Assembly: GCF_020405225.1 (NCBI RefSeq)
Contig: NZ_CP084472.1
Coordinates: 496,001-560,000, forward strand
Length of the DNA stretch: 64,000 nucleotides
Source: Natrinema sp. DC36
GTDB lineage: Archaea; Halobacteriota; Halobacteria; Halobacteriales; Natrialbaceae
Direction of reading: 5' to 3'
Both the position numbers and the translations under genes were made by a program. The notes beneath the pieces are model-generated. The model ran no database searches. It was given only the letters and a program-made list of their open reading frames with translations, and was not told the DNA's origin. Positions 26,398 to 35,544 of this stretch are shown piece after piece. Each line of letters starts with the position of its first letter. The stretch's first letter is position 1.

Positions 26398-27705
26398 ATG
26401 CGCCTCGCTCGCCTCGCCGTCATCGCCCTCTGCTGTAGCTTCGTCGGCGTGGCCGGCGTCACCGCCGTCGCCGGCGCACCCCCACCATCGCAGCTCTGTG
26501 GCGTCTGCGGGCCCGGCGTCGCGAACGATGCCAAAATCGCGGGTGCGACGGGGCACGGAACGCTCGACGTGTACGTCGACGAGGCCGGCGATTCCCAGTG
26601 GGTGGCTCGAGTCCCGGTCAACGCATCGGCCGCCGAGCGCTACCGGAGCAACGCGACCGCCCTCGAGGCCGCGGTCGACGACGCCTGGGCGCGTTCGCAC
26701 GTCGCCGACGGCGACGTCCGGGCCGTGGAATCGCGGCTCGACGACGAGACCGTCGTCGTGAACTACGCGGTCGATGACGTGGCCAGACGCGGCGTCGGCG
26801 AACACTGGATCGTCGACTACTTCGCGACCGGCACGTCGCCGACGCGCTACCAGCTGGCGGCCGACCGGATGACGATCCACGCGCCCCACGGGACCGAGAT
26901 CACGAACCGAATCCCCGGCGCCGAGATCGACGGCAACGCTGCGACGTGGACGAACGGAAACGAACGCGGCGCGAGCGGCGACTTCGGCGAGCAGACGCGC
27001 GTCACGTACGGCAGCGGTGGCGTCCTCGGAACGGCGAGCGGCTACGCGACGATCGGCCTCGATGTCGGCCCGACGGCGCTCTCTCACGGCGTCAGCGGCG
27101 GGCTCGTTCCCGGACTGCTGATCGGAATCGTGGGAATCGCGATCGGTCGCATCGAGTGGGGAGTTACCGACTTCGATGCGACGACGCTCGAGCGGCTGAT
27201 CGTCGCCGTCGGGTCGATCGGGGCGGTCGGTTTCCTCGTCATCGGCGCGGTCACGATCGGTGCCGGCTTCGCGCCCGGAGCCGTCGCGCTGGCTTCCCTC
27301 GGGGTCGGCTACGCGCTACTGGGAATCGCGGCACGTCGGTTCGGCGATCGGCTCGAGACTCGCGGGCTCGTCGGTCTGTCGGTGCTCGCGACGGTCGCCG
27401 CCGCAGGGGTCTCCCTCCTGCTCGCCGGGCCGCCGGTGTACGCGTTTCCCGCGCTGTTCGGCCTGGCGACCGCGCTCTGTCTCCCGATCGGTCACGCCGC
27501 CGAACGCGGGCGGACGGCGATCGCGCTCGTTGCAGTTGCCGCACTCACGCCGATCGCCGCGATCGCGGCCGTCGCTCCCGTTTCCGTCTTCGGATACGGG
27601 CCGGCCGTCTACGGCCTCTTGTTGCTCCCGTGGGTCGCCAGCGTCGCCGTGTTCGGCTACCCGCTCGCGCTGCTCGGTCGACGGCTGGCTATCGATACCG
27701 ATTGA
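26398..27705 (+). CDS. Exported/multi-pass membrane protein, haloarchaeal
   Basis: A 435-residue protein. A signal-like N-terminal helix with CGVCGPG just after it precedes an extracellular domain (about 40-225). About eight hydrophobic helices follow, rich in Ala, Gly and Ile. The mixed layout suggests a soluble outer domain anchored by a membrane bundle. No family of known function is recognised. Upstream, the sequence CGTATCGTCCGGC is repeated (near 26276 and 26310). Confidence 0.7.
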   Translation: MRLARLAVIALCCSFVGVAGVTAVAGAPPPSQLCGVCGPGVANDAKIAGATGHGTLDVYVDEAGDSQWVARVPVNASAAERYRSNATALEAAVDDAWARSHVADGDVRAVESRLDDETVVVNYAVDDVARRGVGEHWIVDYFATGTSPTRYQLAADRMTIHAPHGTEITNRIPGAEIDGNAATWTNGNERGASGDFGEQTRVTYGSGGVLGTASGYATIGLDVGPTALSHGVSGGLVPGLLIGIVGIAIGRIEWGVTDFDATTLERLIVAVGSIGAVGFLVIGAVTIGAGFAPGAVALASLGVGYALLGIAARRFGDRLETRGLVGLSVLATVAAAGVSLLLAGPPVYAFPALFGLATALCLPIGHAAERGRTAIALVAVAALTPIAAIAAVAPVSVFGYGPAVYGLLLLPWVASVAVFGYPLALLGRRLAIDTD

Positions 27706-27732
27706 ACCGCAAATCGGAGACTCATCCCCGTC

Positions 27733-28158
27733 TCACTCGAGAAACCGAGCGTTCACGTCCACGTCCGCCGGCGGCATGGCACACTGGTCCTTTTTGCCGA
27801 ACCAGCGATAGCGGCGCGCAGCGACGAAGTCGTAGGCCCAGTCCCGGAGCCGGCGCGGCAGGAATCGAGTCGGTCCGAGAAGCGCGTAGACGCCGCCGAG
27901 GAGCCGCGCGATGCGAATGACTGCGGACGACTTCACGTAACAGTCGTCGCCCTCGATCAGCACGATCGACTCGAGTTCGTCGGTCGGCAGCCCGTGTTCG
28001 GCGAGCAACTCCGTGCCGATATCGGACTGGAGCGAGGCGAAGTGAAACGTTCCGTCGGTATCCCGGGGCAGGATGAACTGGACGAACCCGTTACAGAGGT
28101 TGCAGACGCCGTCGAAGAGAACGATCGGCCCGTCCGGGATATCCGAACTCATTGTCAT
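27733..28158 (-). CDS. DCC-family thiol-disulfide oxidoreductase
   Basis: A 141-residue member of the DCC (DUF393) family, named for the D-x-x-C-x-x-C motif seen here as FDGVCNLCNGFV (about 15-26). The thioredoxin-like segment with FHFASLQSDIG and the conserved Tyr/Trp-rich C-terminal region are present. The enzyme's partner is unknown. It is on the same strand as the squalene synthase gene, 67 bases downstream of its stop, so co-transcription is possible. Confidence 0.85.
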   Translation of the reverse strand: MTMSSDIPDGPIVLFDGVCNLCNGFVQFILPRDTDGTFHFASLQSDIGTELLAEHGLPTDELESIVLIEGDDCYVKSSAVIRIARLLGGVYALLGPTRFLPRRLRDWAYDFVAARRYRWFGKKDQCAMPPADVDVNARFLE

Positions 28159-28225
28159 TCGATCGTTAGAACTGGTCCGAAGTCAACATGTCGGTCCTCG
28201 GCCGCTCGCGTCTCATCGGTCGCTA

Positions 28226-29272
28226 CTACTGGTGGAGCGGCTGCTCGGCCATCTTGGCGCGAAGCTCGTCCAGTCGCGATTGGGAGACGCCGTTCTCGAA
28301 CTGCTGAAGGAGCGCGTACACCTCCGCTCGAGACACCTTCACGTCGCCCTCGCGAACGACGTCCTCCGGGCGTTCGCGCAGTTCGCGGAGGGTCCCGACC
28401 GCGAGCAGGTAGGGGATCGCCCACGCAGAGAGCCGGTTGCCGTGGTGTTCGGGCACGACCTCGAGATAGCGATGGGCGTCGTCGAGGTAGCGTTCGGCGC
28501 GGCTCGTCACCCGCTTGATGACGTTCGTGACGCCGCTGTGGTGGTCCTCGTCGGTTACCGATTCGATATCGACGTCCTCCGCCGCGAGCCACTCGGCGGG
28601 GAGATAAACGTTGTTCTCGTCGTGGTAATCGGACTCGACGTCCTTCGCGATGTTGACCAGCTGGAGGAGGAGCGCGAACGAGCGCGCGTTCCCCCGCATC
28701 TCATCGGCCCGTTCCTGCGAGGTGCCGCGAGCGACCAGCCCGGTAATCAGGGTGCCGACGGTGCCGGCGGCGTACCAGCAGTATTCCTCGAGTTCCTCGA
28801 TCGTCTGGAGGCGCAATCCGCCCTCGCTCGCGTAGCGATCGGTGAACATCGCCATTCCGTCGACGAGTTCGCGGACCGGTTCGCGCATGATTTCGCGAGG
28901 CTCCTCTTCGAACGATTCGAACGTCCGCAGGACGCGGGGCGTCTCGGCGACGACTTCCCAGTCGTCGGTTCGCTCCTCGGGAATCCACGGCTCGACGTCG
29001 TCCATGAACGCCGAAACGGAGCGGTCCGCGTTCGGATCGAGCAGTCGATCGTACGTCGCGAGCAGTTCGGTCTGTGCGTCCGGCGGAATATGGCCCGCAT
29101 CCTCGATCGTATCGGCAATTCGACAGAGAAGATAGCCGACACAGATGTGTCTCGACATCGGCTCCTCGAGCCGGTCGATCGTAATCGAGAAGGTCCGCGA
29201 AACGCCGTGAACCGCGTCATAACACCACTCGAGGTCGGCGTCAGTTGGGGATTCGGGCTGGCCCGTAGTCAT
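28226..29272 (-). CDS. Squalene/phytoene synthase family, likely squalene synthase
   Basis: A 348-residue head-to-head prenyl synthase. The first Asp-rich motif is LLCRIADTIED (about 50-60) and the second is VNIAKDVESDYHDENNVYLP (about 205-225). YCWYAAGTVG matches the conserved Tyr-Cys-x-Tyr-x-Ala-Gly motif. The N-terminus SRTFSITIDRLEEPMSRHICVGYLLCR is closer to squalene synthases than to haloarchaeal CrtB. It would join two farnesyl diphosphates for membrane squalenes. A perfect 8-bp stem (29307-29324) lies upstream. Confidence 0.85.
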   Translation of the reverse strand: MTTGQPESPTDADLEWCYDAVHGVSRTFSITIDRLEEPMSRHICVGYLLCRIADTIEDAGHIPPDAQTELLATYDRLLDPNADRSVSAFMDDVEPWIPEERTDDWEVVAETPRVLRTFESFEEEPREIMREPVRELVDGMAMFTDRYASEGGLRLQTIEELEEYCWYAAGTVGTLITGLVARGTSQERADEMRGNARSFALLLQLVNIAKDVESDYHDENNVYLPAEWLAAEDVDIESVTDEDHHSGVTNVIKRVTSRAERYLDDAHRYLEVVPEHHGNRLSAWAIPYLLAVGTLRELRERPEDVVREGDVKVSRAEVYALLQQFENGVSQSRLDELRAKMAEQPLHQ

Positions 29273-29435
29273 CTACTCGAGTTAGTTTCGTGACCATCGG
29301 GGAAAAACGCCGCGGTCGCGGCGTACTCTTCCGATCGGTGGCCAAACGAAGGAGCTATCGACTGCGGACGCGATCCACTTCGACCCGGCGACTCCCGACA
29401 AAACCGGTATCACGGAGCGACGCGAAGCCGGGGTC

Positions 29436-30077
29436 GTGACCGAATCCGTACTCATCGCCGGCGCGCACGGGCAGGTCGGACAGCACGTGACGGAACTACT
29501 CGGCGAGAGCGATCGCACCGCTCGAGCGATGGTCCGCGACGAGTCCCAGACCGACGAGATGGCGGAACTGGGCGGCGAGCCGGTCGTGGCGGACCTGACC
29601 GAGGATGTCGACCACGCTGTCGAGGGCTGTGACGCCATCATCTTCGCGGCCGGCTCCGGCGGCGAGGACGTCTACGGCGTCGACCGCGACGGCGCGATCA
29701 ATCTGATCGACGCGGCGAGCGAGGCGGGCATCGACCGATTCGTCATGCTCAGTTCGATGGGTGCCGACGACCCGGAATCGGGGCCCGAGGCGCTTCGGGA
29801 CTATTTGATCGCCAAGGCCGAGGCCGACGAGTACCTTCGAAACAGCGGCCTCGACTACACGATCGTTCGGCCGGGCGAGCTGACCACCGACCCCGGAACC
29901 GGCGAAATTCGAGCGGGGGAAGGGCTCGAGCTGGGTGACGGTGATATCCCTCGCGAAGACGTCGCCCGAACGCTGGTGGCCGCGCTCGACTTCGGGCCCC
30001 TCTCCGGCGAGACGTTCGAAATATTGTCCGGTGACGAGTCGATCGAGGCCGCGCTCGAGACGATCGGCTCGAGTTGA
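29436..30077 (+). CDS. NAD(P)-binding atypical short-chain dehydrogenase (SDR_a5-like)
   Basis: A 213-residue Rossmann protein with the N-terminal motif LIAGAHGQVGQHV and the segment IIFAAGSGGEDVYGVDRDGAINLIDAA. YLIAKAEADEYLRNSGLDYTIVRPGELT is characteristic of the atypical SDRs related to NmrA and plant PSB/HCF173-like proteins. A classical catalytic Tyr-x-x-x-Lys is replaced by YLIAK. The GTG start at 29436 is the only reasonable one. Substrate unknown. Confidence 0.85.
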   Translation: MTESVLIAGAHGQVGQHVTELLGESDRTARAMVRDESQTDEMAELGGEPVVADLTEDVDHAVEGCDAIIFAAGSGGEDVYGVDRDGAINLIDAASEAGIDRFVMLSSMGADDPESGPEALRDYLIAKAEADEYLRNSGLDYTIVRPGELTTDPGTGEIRAGEGLELGDGDIPREDVARTLVAALDFGPLSGETFEILSGDESIEAALETIGSS

Positions 30078-30119
30078 GCGACTGACCGATCCGGCTCGCC
30101 GAATCGACCGGCGTGGCGG

Positions 30120-30770
30120 TTACAGGACCGTCCGTATGATGCGCGACTCCGCCTTCTGGAGGTGCTCAGCCGCGGTACTCCTCGCACATCCCAGATCCGT
30201 CGCTACGTCCTCGATCGTCGCCCGACGCGGCGTCTCGTAGTAGCCCGCCGCCAGCGCGGTGCGGACCGCCTCGCGCTGTCGCGAGGTGAGGGCGGCGTCG
30301 ACGGTTTCACGCGGCGCGTCGTACTCCCCGACGCGTTCGACCGCGACGTCGACTCCGTCGGGAACGCACGCCAGCGCAGTTCTGAGCGCGTCGGACTCGC
30401 CGACTACTTCGAAGCGGACCCCGCCGTCGTCCCCGTACGTCAACGGCGGAAGGACGACGAGCCCGTCGCGAGTGAACGCGTCGTACAGCGTTCGCTCGAT
30501 TTCGGTCGTCCGTCCCTGCGTGTAACAGTACAGTCGACGGTCGTCGATACGCGTGATGGAGAACGTCTCGATCTCGGGGATCGACTCGAGCGCGTCCGCG
30601 AGCCGTTCGGCGTCGCCGACGATATAGAACAGGATGGCGGGGATGTCGATGTCTACGATGTTCCAGTGGAGCATCTGCACGCGGTCGACGAACGCTCGCT
30701 CCGTCATGGCCGTATGCACCGGGTGGATTTCGCGGTCCGTCGGTCGAACGGTCAGGCGGAGATACCGCAT
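30120..30770 (-). CDS. Bat-type transcriptional regulator (HTH_10)
   Basis: A 216-residue regulator. The N-terminal 150 residues are a sensor-like domain, and the C-terminus carries the bacterio-opsin-activator HTH: LTSRQREAVRTALAAGYYETPRRATIEDVATDLGCARSTAAEHLQKAE. Such proteins control many haloarchaeal operons. A TATA box (30791-30802) about 27 nt upstream of the ATG indicates a leaderless mRNA. It is divergent from the NuoH-like gene with only 39 bases between the two frames, suggesting it regulates that gene. Confidence 0.88.
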   Translation of the reverse strand: MRYLRLTVRPTDREIHPVHTAMTERAFVDRVQMLHWNIVDIDIPAILFYIVGDAERLADALESIPEIETFSITRIDDRRLYCYTQGRTTEIERTLYDAFTRDGLVVLPPLTYGDDGGVRFEVVGESDALRTALACVPDGVDVAVERVGEYDAPRETVDAALTSRQREAVRTALAAGYYETPRRATIEDVATDLGCARSTAAEHLQKAESRIIRTVL

Positions 30771-30790
30771 GGCTCGGCGTTCGGTCTTGC

Positions 30791-30802
30791 TTGATATAAA
30801 AG
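30791..30802 (-). promoter_or_regulatory. Shared TATA element between Bat regulator and NuoH-like gene
   Basis: TTGATATAAAAG reads as a TATA box on both strands. On the minus strand it is 27 nt from the regulator's ATG, the standard leaderless spacing. On the plus strand, transcription would start near 30825, downstream of the first NuoH ATG (30810), which would favour the internal ATG at 30855. Confidence 0.55.
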
Positions 30803-30809
30803 TCCGAAT

Positions 30810-31913
30810 ATGTCTCGCAGAATCGACGTTCGGGAACAGTTCGAACCGTCGCACATGACGCTCCTTCCCGAGGCGGTCGCTCGAGCGATATTCGGCGGCT
30901 CGCCGACCGTCCTCGAGCAGACCGTCGCCGCGGTTGCAGCCGCTGTTCTCGTCGCATCGGTCCCGCTGGGCTGTGCAGCGGTCGTCGTCTGGGCGAAGCG
31001 CAAAGTGACGGCCGCGTTCACCGACCGGATCGCCCCGAACCGAATCGGCCCGTTCGGGGTGCTCATTATCGTCGCCGACGTCGTCCGGCTGCTCAGTAAG
31101 GAGCTGATCGTTCCGGACGGCGTCGACCGTCCCGCGTACGACCTCGGTCCAGTCCTCGTCGTGTTCTCGGCCGTCGTCGGGTTCGCGGTCGTACCGATGG
31201 GATCGATTTTCGGCGTCGACGTGCAGCTCGCTGACCCCGAGACGGGACTCGTCTACGTCTTCGCGGTCGCGTCCCTCGCCACGATCGGACTCACGATGTG
31301 TGGCTACGCGTCGAACAACAAGTATTCGCTGCTCGGCGGACTGCGAGCGGTCGCACAGAATCTCGCCTACGAGATCCCGCTGCTCGTGACCGCCGCGTCG
31401 GTCGTTCTCTTCGCGGGCTCGCTGCAGACGAGCGAGATCGTCGCCGCCCAGCGGACGACGCTTCTCGAGATCGGCGGGCTGTCCGTCCCGTCGTGGTACG
31501 CGATCGTCAACCCCTTCGCCTTCGCGTTGTTCCTGACCGCGAACCTCGCGGAAGTGGGCCGCAACCCCTTCGACACGCCGGAGGCGCCGACCGAAATCGT
31601 CGCCGGCTACCAGACGGAGTACTCCTCGGTCTACTTCGTGCTCGTCTACATGGGCGAGTTCGTTCACGTCTTCCTGGGCGGGGCGATCGTCGCGACGGTC
31701 TTCCTCGGCGGATCGGCTGGCCCGTTCCTACCCGGCTTCGTCTGGTTCCTCGTCAAAATCTGGGCCGTGTTCCTGTTCACGCAGTGGGCGCGCTCCGCAC
31801 TGCCGCGGGTTCGGATCGACCAGCTGATCGAGATCGGCTGGAAGGGACTGCTCGTACTCTCCTTCGCCAACCTGCTCATCACCGCGGTCATCGTCGGTCT
31901 GCTGGCCGCGTGA
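30810..31913 (+). CDS. nuoH: NuoH-like complex I membrane subunit, orphan
   Basis: A 367-residue membrane protein with about eight helices. The quinone-site signatures APNRIGPFGVLI and NLAEVGRNPFDTPEAPTEIVAGYQTEYSSVYF are clear. In complex I this subunit lines the quinone chamber and links it to proton pumping. No other nuo gene is adjacent, so it is either a second copy or belongs to a different membrane oxidoreductase. It has its own divergent Bat-type regulator. The start could be 30855 (MTLLPEAVAR) rather than 30810. Confidence 0.85.
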   Translation: MSRRIDVREQFEPSHMTLLPEAVARAIFGGSPTVLEQTVAAVAAAVLVASVPLGCAAVVVWAKRKVTAAFTDRIAPNRIGPFGVLIIVADVVRLLSKELIVPDGVDRPAYDLGPVLVVFSAVVGFAVVPMGSIFGVDVQLADPETGLVYVFAVASLATIGLTMCGYASNNKYSLLGGLRAVAQNLAYEIPLLVTAASVVLFAGSLQTSEIVAAQRTTLLEIGGLSVPSWYAIVNPFAFALFLTANLAEVGRNPFDTPEAPTEIVAGYQTEYSSVYFVLVYMGEFVHVFLGGAIVATVFLGGSAGPFLPGFVWFLVKIWAVFLFTQWARSALPRVRIDQLIEIGWKGLLVLSFANLLITAVIVGLLAA

Positions 31914-32004
31914 GCCGGTCGAGATGGCGCTTCGACGAGCGTTCGTTCGGCCGTCCGGTGGCCCCGCTGTCTGAATCGGGTGATTTCGCTATCGGAAGAG
32001 CGAA

Positions 32005-32012
32005 CTATAAAG
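32005..32012 (+). promoter_or_regulatory. TATA box of the second acyl-CoA dehydrogenase
   Basis: CTATAAAG centred about 28 nt upstream of the ATG at 32037, the spacing of leaderless haloarchaeal transcripts. Confidence 0.55.
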
Positions 32013-32036
32013 GAGCGAGGTCCCGAATTCCGAGAT

Positions 32037-33182
32037 ATGGACTTTGCGCTCTCGGCCGAGCAGCAACAAATTCGGGAGATGGTCTCGGAGTTCGTCGACG
32101 AGGAGGTCGTCCCCGTCGCCGACGAGATCGACCACGAAGACGAGTTCCCCGCCGATCTCGTGAGCGAGATGGGCGAACTCGGGCTGATGGGGATGCCCTT
32201 CCCCGAGGAGTACGGCGGTGCCGGACTCGACTACCACTCCTACGCGATCGGCCTCGAGGAGATCGCCCGCGGCTCGGGCGGCCTCGGCACGATCGTCGCG
32301 GCCCACACGTCGCTGGCGGGCAACATGCTCTACGAGTTCGGTGACGACTCCCAGAAAGAAGAGTACCTGACGCCGCTGGCCGCTGGCGAGGACATCGGCG
32401 CGTTCGCGCTCTCGGAGGCTGGTGCGGGGAGCGACGTCCCCGCGATGGACACCACCGCAGAGAAAGAGGGCGACGAGTACGTCGTCAACGGCGGCAAGCT
32501 CTGGATCTCGAACGGCTCCGTGGCCGATACGGTCACCCTGTTCGCGAAAACGGATCCGGAGGCGGGCAACAAGGGGATCTCCTCTTTCATCGTTCGGCCC
32601 GAGGAGGACGACGGCTTCATCGTCGAGGGGACGGAGGACAAGCTCGGCGACAAGGGCTGTCCGACCGCAGAGCTCCGATTCGACGACCTTCGGATCCCGG
32701 AATCGCGCCGGCTCGGCGAGGAGGGCGAGGGCTTCGTCCACGCGCTGAAGACCCTGAACGGCGGCCGGATCACGATCGCCGCTCGCGGCGTCGGCATCGC
32801 CCGCGCGGCCTTCGAGGAGGCCCGCGACTACGCCAACGAGCGCGAGCAGTTCGGCCAGCCCATCGGCGAGTTCCAGTCGATCAAACACAAGCTGGCGGAC
32901 ATGGACACGAAGATTCAGGCCGCCAAGATGCTGATGCACAAGGCCGCGGACAAGAAGATCCGCGGCGAGGACTACATCAAGGACGCCTCGCAGGCGAAGC
33001 TCTACGCCTCCGAAGTGAGCCGCGAGGTGGCGAACGAAGGTATCCAGATCCACGGCGGCTACGGCTACACCAAGGACTTCGCCGCCCAGCGGTTCTACCG
33101 CGACGCCAAGCTCAACGAGATCTACGAGGGCACCAGCGAGGTGCTGCGGAACACGATCGGCGATCAGTTGCTCGAGGAATAG
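32037..33182 (+). CDS. Acyl-CoA dehydrogenase, second copy
   Basis: A 381-residue FAD enzyme of the same family as the gene at 7506. FALSEAGAGSDVPAMDT and YGYTKDFAAQRFYRDAKLNEIYEGTSE are present, with catalytic base Glu364. The two window copies align over their full length but differ enough to suggest different acyl substrates (for example straight versus branched chain, which is inference). It is monocistronic with its own TATA box. The next gene downstream is a broken membrane protein. Confidence 0.93.
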   Translation: MDFALSAEQQQIREMVSEFVDEEVVPVADEIDHEDEFPADLVSEMGELGLMGMPFPEEYGGAGLDYHSYAIGLEEIARGSGGLGTIVAAHTSLAGNMLYEFGDDSQKEEYLTPLAAGEDIGAFALSEAGAGSDVPAMDTTAEKEGDEYVVNGGKLWISNGSVADTVTLFAKTDPEAGNKGISSFIVRPEEDDGFIVEGTEDKLGDKGCPTAELRFDDLRIPESRRLGEEGEGFVHALKTLNGGRITIAARGVGIARAAFEEARDYANEREQFGQPIGEFQSIKHKLADMDTKIQAAKMLMHKAADKKIRGEDYIKDASQAKLYASEVSREVANEGIQIHGGYGYTKDFAAQRFYRDAKLNEIYEGTSEVLRNTIGDQLLEE

Positions 33183-33366
33183 CGGTCGACCGTCGACTCG
33201 GTACTCCTCGCATTACCAGTTGTTCGTAATACTCGTTCTTCCTTCGGAGCGCGTTCCTGGAACTGAATCGTCGAATTCGGTCGGTGCACGGACGGATTAA
33301 GCGAAACGAGAACGGTCGCATAGAACCAATCAGTAACTGAACTGACCGTACTCACCCTGTGCCTTA

Positions 33367-33767
33367 TTATCTGAGTTTGAGTTCGAAACCGCTCGCCAGA
33401 CACGCAAGAGCAAGCACACCGACCCAAAGCAAGATGTACACACCGAAACCTGACGGCGTGCCACGCGGGGCACCTATCGGATGCACCCGCCACGAATCGA
33501 ATACTGAGACGATCAGTAGTATAGAGACGATTAGAAGAGGCGAAATAGTCTTCCGACTCGTGTAGAGCATCACCGGGACGAATCCGAGAGCGAACACTCC
33601 CACAATCAGATACGACCCCGTGAAATAATTCGACAGCAGAACCCCCTGTAGATCATCAAAGAAATAATTCCAGAGAAAAATAGCGACACCCGCATGGAGA
33701 AGACCGGCAACTAAACCGCCGACGGCCGAAGTCTTCGATACGAGCGGTTGCCTGAGTCTTCATTCAT
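33367..33767 (-). pseudogene. Frameshifted four-helix membrane protein
   Basis: On the minus strand a frame with strong membrane character runs from about 33750 to its stop at 33367 (for example GLVAGLLHAGVAIFLWNYFF, then three more helices ending ACLASGFELKLR) but has no good start codon: a TGA lies just upstream. An ATG at 33767 (MNEDSGNRSYR) is in a different frame and would join after a one-base change near 33735-33750. The intact ancestor would be about 133 residues. A GTG at 33603 could give a 78-residue remnant. Base composition is lower in G+C than the neighbours. A sequencing error is possible. Confidence 0.6.
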
Positions 33768-33881
33768 CTCACGCAGTAAGAGCCACCTCTACATAGTAGT
33801 TCTTTTGAGCCGACACTCTACAAAGCGTACACAATCCGCATCGATCACACAGATCGATATCCCCAAAATAACGGGACTGAG

Positions 33882-34169
33882 CTACTGTTCCTCGAGACAC
33901 TCCCGAACCCACTCGCCGTGCTCCCGCGTCCGCCGTTCGCCGCCCTCGGTCAGCGCGTAGACATCGTGCAGCCCCTCGGTTCGTTTCTCGACGAAGCCCG
34001 CCTCGACCAGCGCCGACAGCGAGCCGTAGAACGATTTCGGATCGAGTCGGTCGTCGTAGTGGGACTCGAGGCGCGATTTCAGCTCTTGGCCGCGTCGCTC
34101 GCCTTCCTCGGCCGCCGCGAGCAGGAAACAGATGTCCCGACGGCGACCGCTCCGGAGCCACTTGCTCAT
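33882..34169 (-). CDS. PadR-family winged-helix regulator
   Basis: A 95-residue DNA-binding protein: RRRDICFLLAAAEEGERRGQELKSRLESHYDDRLDPKSFYGSLSALVEAGFVEKR is a PadR winged helix, followed by the wing DVYALTEGGERRTREHGEWV. The short form lacks the C-terminal dimerisation helix of PadR-s2 proteins. I chose the ATG at 34169 (MSKWLRSGRR). It may control the DUF3267 gene upstream on the same strand (stop at 34231). Confidence 0.82.
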   Translation of the reverse strand: MSKWLRSGRRRDICFLLAAAEEGERRGQELKSRLESHYDDRLDPKSFYGSLSALVEAGFVEKRTEGLHDVYALTEGGERRTREHGEWVRECLEEQ

Positions 34170-34230
34170 GTCTCGAGGTGCGTCCGTGAGACGCTCGAGC
34201 GTTACGGTTTTCTCCCGGTCGCACTCCGGC

Positions 34231-35136
34231 TCAGTCGCGCTCGAGGGACTGGCGGACGGTCGCGACGAGCGTCCACGCGATCCCGCCGAACGCGGCCGCG
34301 GCGAGCAGCGCTCGGTCACCGATCTCGAGGAGCGCGGTGCCGTCAGGGTGGCGGTCGTGACGGAAGAGCAGCCAGCCTCCCTCCGGATCGCCGAGGACGA
34401 CGTCGCCGGAGCCGACCGCGAGCGAAAGGAGGACGGCGACCAGCGCGTAGATCACGATTGCGGCGAGGGTTCCGACGCTCCCGGTCAGAAATCGTGCGAG
34501 AAGCGGCGTGCCCGAAAGTCGGCTGACGGAGCGATCGTTCGCTCCGTAGATTCCGAACCCCTGCACGCCGCCGGGCGGGTCACCAACGCGGACGTCCGCG
34601 GGGTACTGACAGAGAACGGCGGCCATCCACAGGTCGCCGATCGAGCCGGCGGCGTTCGCCGCCAGCGGCACGATCAACAGGGGTGACGGAACGACGATCA
34701 TCGCGGCGAGTCCGAGGGTCGTGATCACCGCGAACGGCGCGAGCAGGGCGACGAGCAACTGGTTCCGGGTGTAGTTCGCGCCGCTCGTTTCGGCGTAGGC
34801 GTACGGCAACACGAAGTACGAGAAACCGATGCCGTAGTTCGGATCGTCGCCGTAGCGAGCCATGAACACGCCGTGGAGCAGTTCGTGGGGGACGACCACG
34901 CAGACGAGCAGCCCGACGGAGACGGCGACCGCACCGACCACCGTCGGCGGCGAAGATGGCGCGATCACGATCGGCTCGAGCGACGTTCCGCGAATCCACG
35001 CGAGGACGTGTCCGAAGCCGTACGCAAAGCAGAAAAACCCGACCGCGGAGACGACGAGCCACTGCAGCGCGACCGCTCGCGTGAGTCGAAACGTCGCGAG
35101 CGGACGCGGGACCGAGGCGGATTCCGATCGGCTCAC
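34231..35136 (-). CDS. DUF3267 putative membrane metalloprotease
   Basis: A 301-residue membrane protein with about six hydrophobic helices. The VVPHELLHGVFMARYG motif (HExxH form, near residue 85) lies at the start of a helix, as in DUF3267/site-2-protease-like proteins, giving two zinc-ligand His residues and a catalytic Glu. NYTRNQLLVALLAPF supplies the conserved downstream region. It uses a GTG start at 35136 (MSRSESASV); further upstream the frame lacks coding features. The substrate is unknown. Confidence 0.8.
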   Translation of the reverse strand: MSRSESASVPRPLATFRLTRAVALQWLVVSAVGFFCFAYGFGHVLAWIRGTSLEPIVIAPSSPPTVVGAVAVSVGLLVCVVVPHELLHGVFMARYGDDPNYGIGFSYFVLPYAYAETSGANYTRNQLLVALLAPFAVITTLGLAAMIVVPSPLLIVPLAANAAGSIGDLWMAAVLCQYPADVRVGDPPGGVQGFGIYGANDRSVSRLSGTPLLARFLTGSVGTLAAIVIYALVAVLLSLAVGSGDVVLGDPEGGWLLFRHDRHPDGTALLEIGDRALLAAAAFGGIAWTLVATVRQSLERD

Positions 35137-35244
35137 GAGACGGACCTCGAAGTCGATTGAAAAATCGGTGTCGATGTCCGCTGCCCCCGCGGGTTGCCGA
35201 CCGGAACCGACAGCTTCCCGGTGGTCGCCCCGCGAGGTATCGGC

Positions 35245-35544
35245 ATGACCGACGATCGGACGGCCGAGGCCGACGGCATCAGGGCCACCTACGACGAAAC
35301 CGAGACGGAACGCATCCTCTCGTTCGAGCGCGTGAGGGCCGACGGTGGTGGGGCCGGCCCCACGGCTGCGATCGCCCAGAACCGCGAAGGGTACGCGATG
35401 TTGAAAGTCCGACCGACGGCCGAGGGCGACGAACTCGAGCGCTACTACGGGTTCGATATGGCCCTCGATCACGCCGGTGAGTTGCTCGGCGTCTCACCAC
35501 GCGACCTCCCGGTTCCGGACGCGGCCGACGATATGGGGATGTAA
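35245..35544 (+). CDS. Small haloarchaeal protein (DUF7111-type)
   Basis: A 99-residue acidic, alpha/beta protein starting MTDDRTAEADGIRATYDETETERILSFE. It lacks membrane segments or metal motifs. It resembles a conserved haloarchaeal family of unknown role (name from memory). It faces the zinc-finger gene at 35629, with a long palindrome between the two stop codons. Confidence 0.72.
   Translation: MTDDRTAEADGIRATYDETETERILSFERVRADGGGAGPTAAIAQNREGYAMLKVRPTAEGDELERYYGFDMALDHAGELLGVSPRDLPVPDAADDMGM

Noticed and set aside
29307-29324. 8-bp perfect stem upstream of the squalene synthase gene
   Set aside because: GC-rich hairpins of this size arise easily in this base composition; it has no T-tract and no fitting promoter position.
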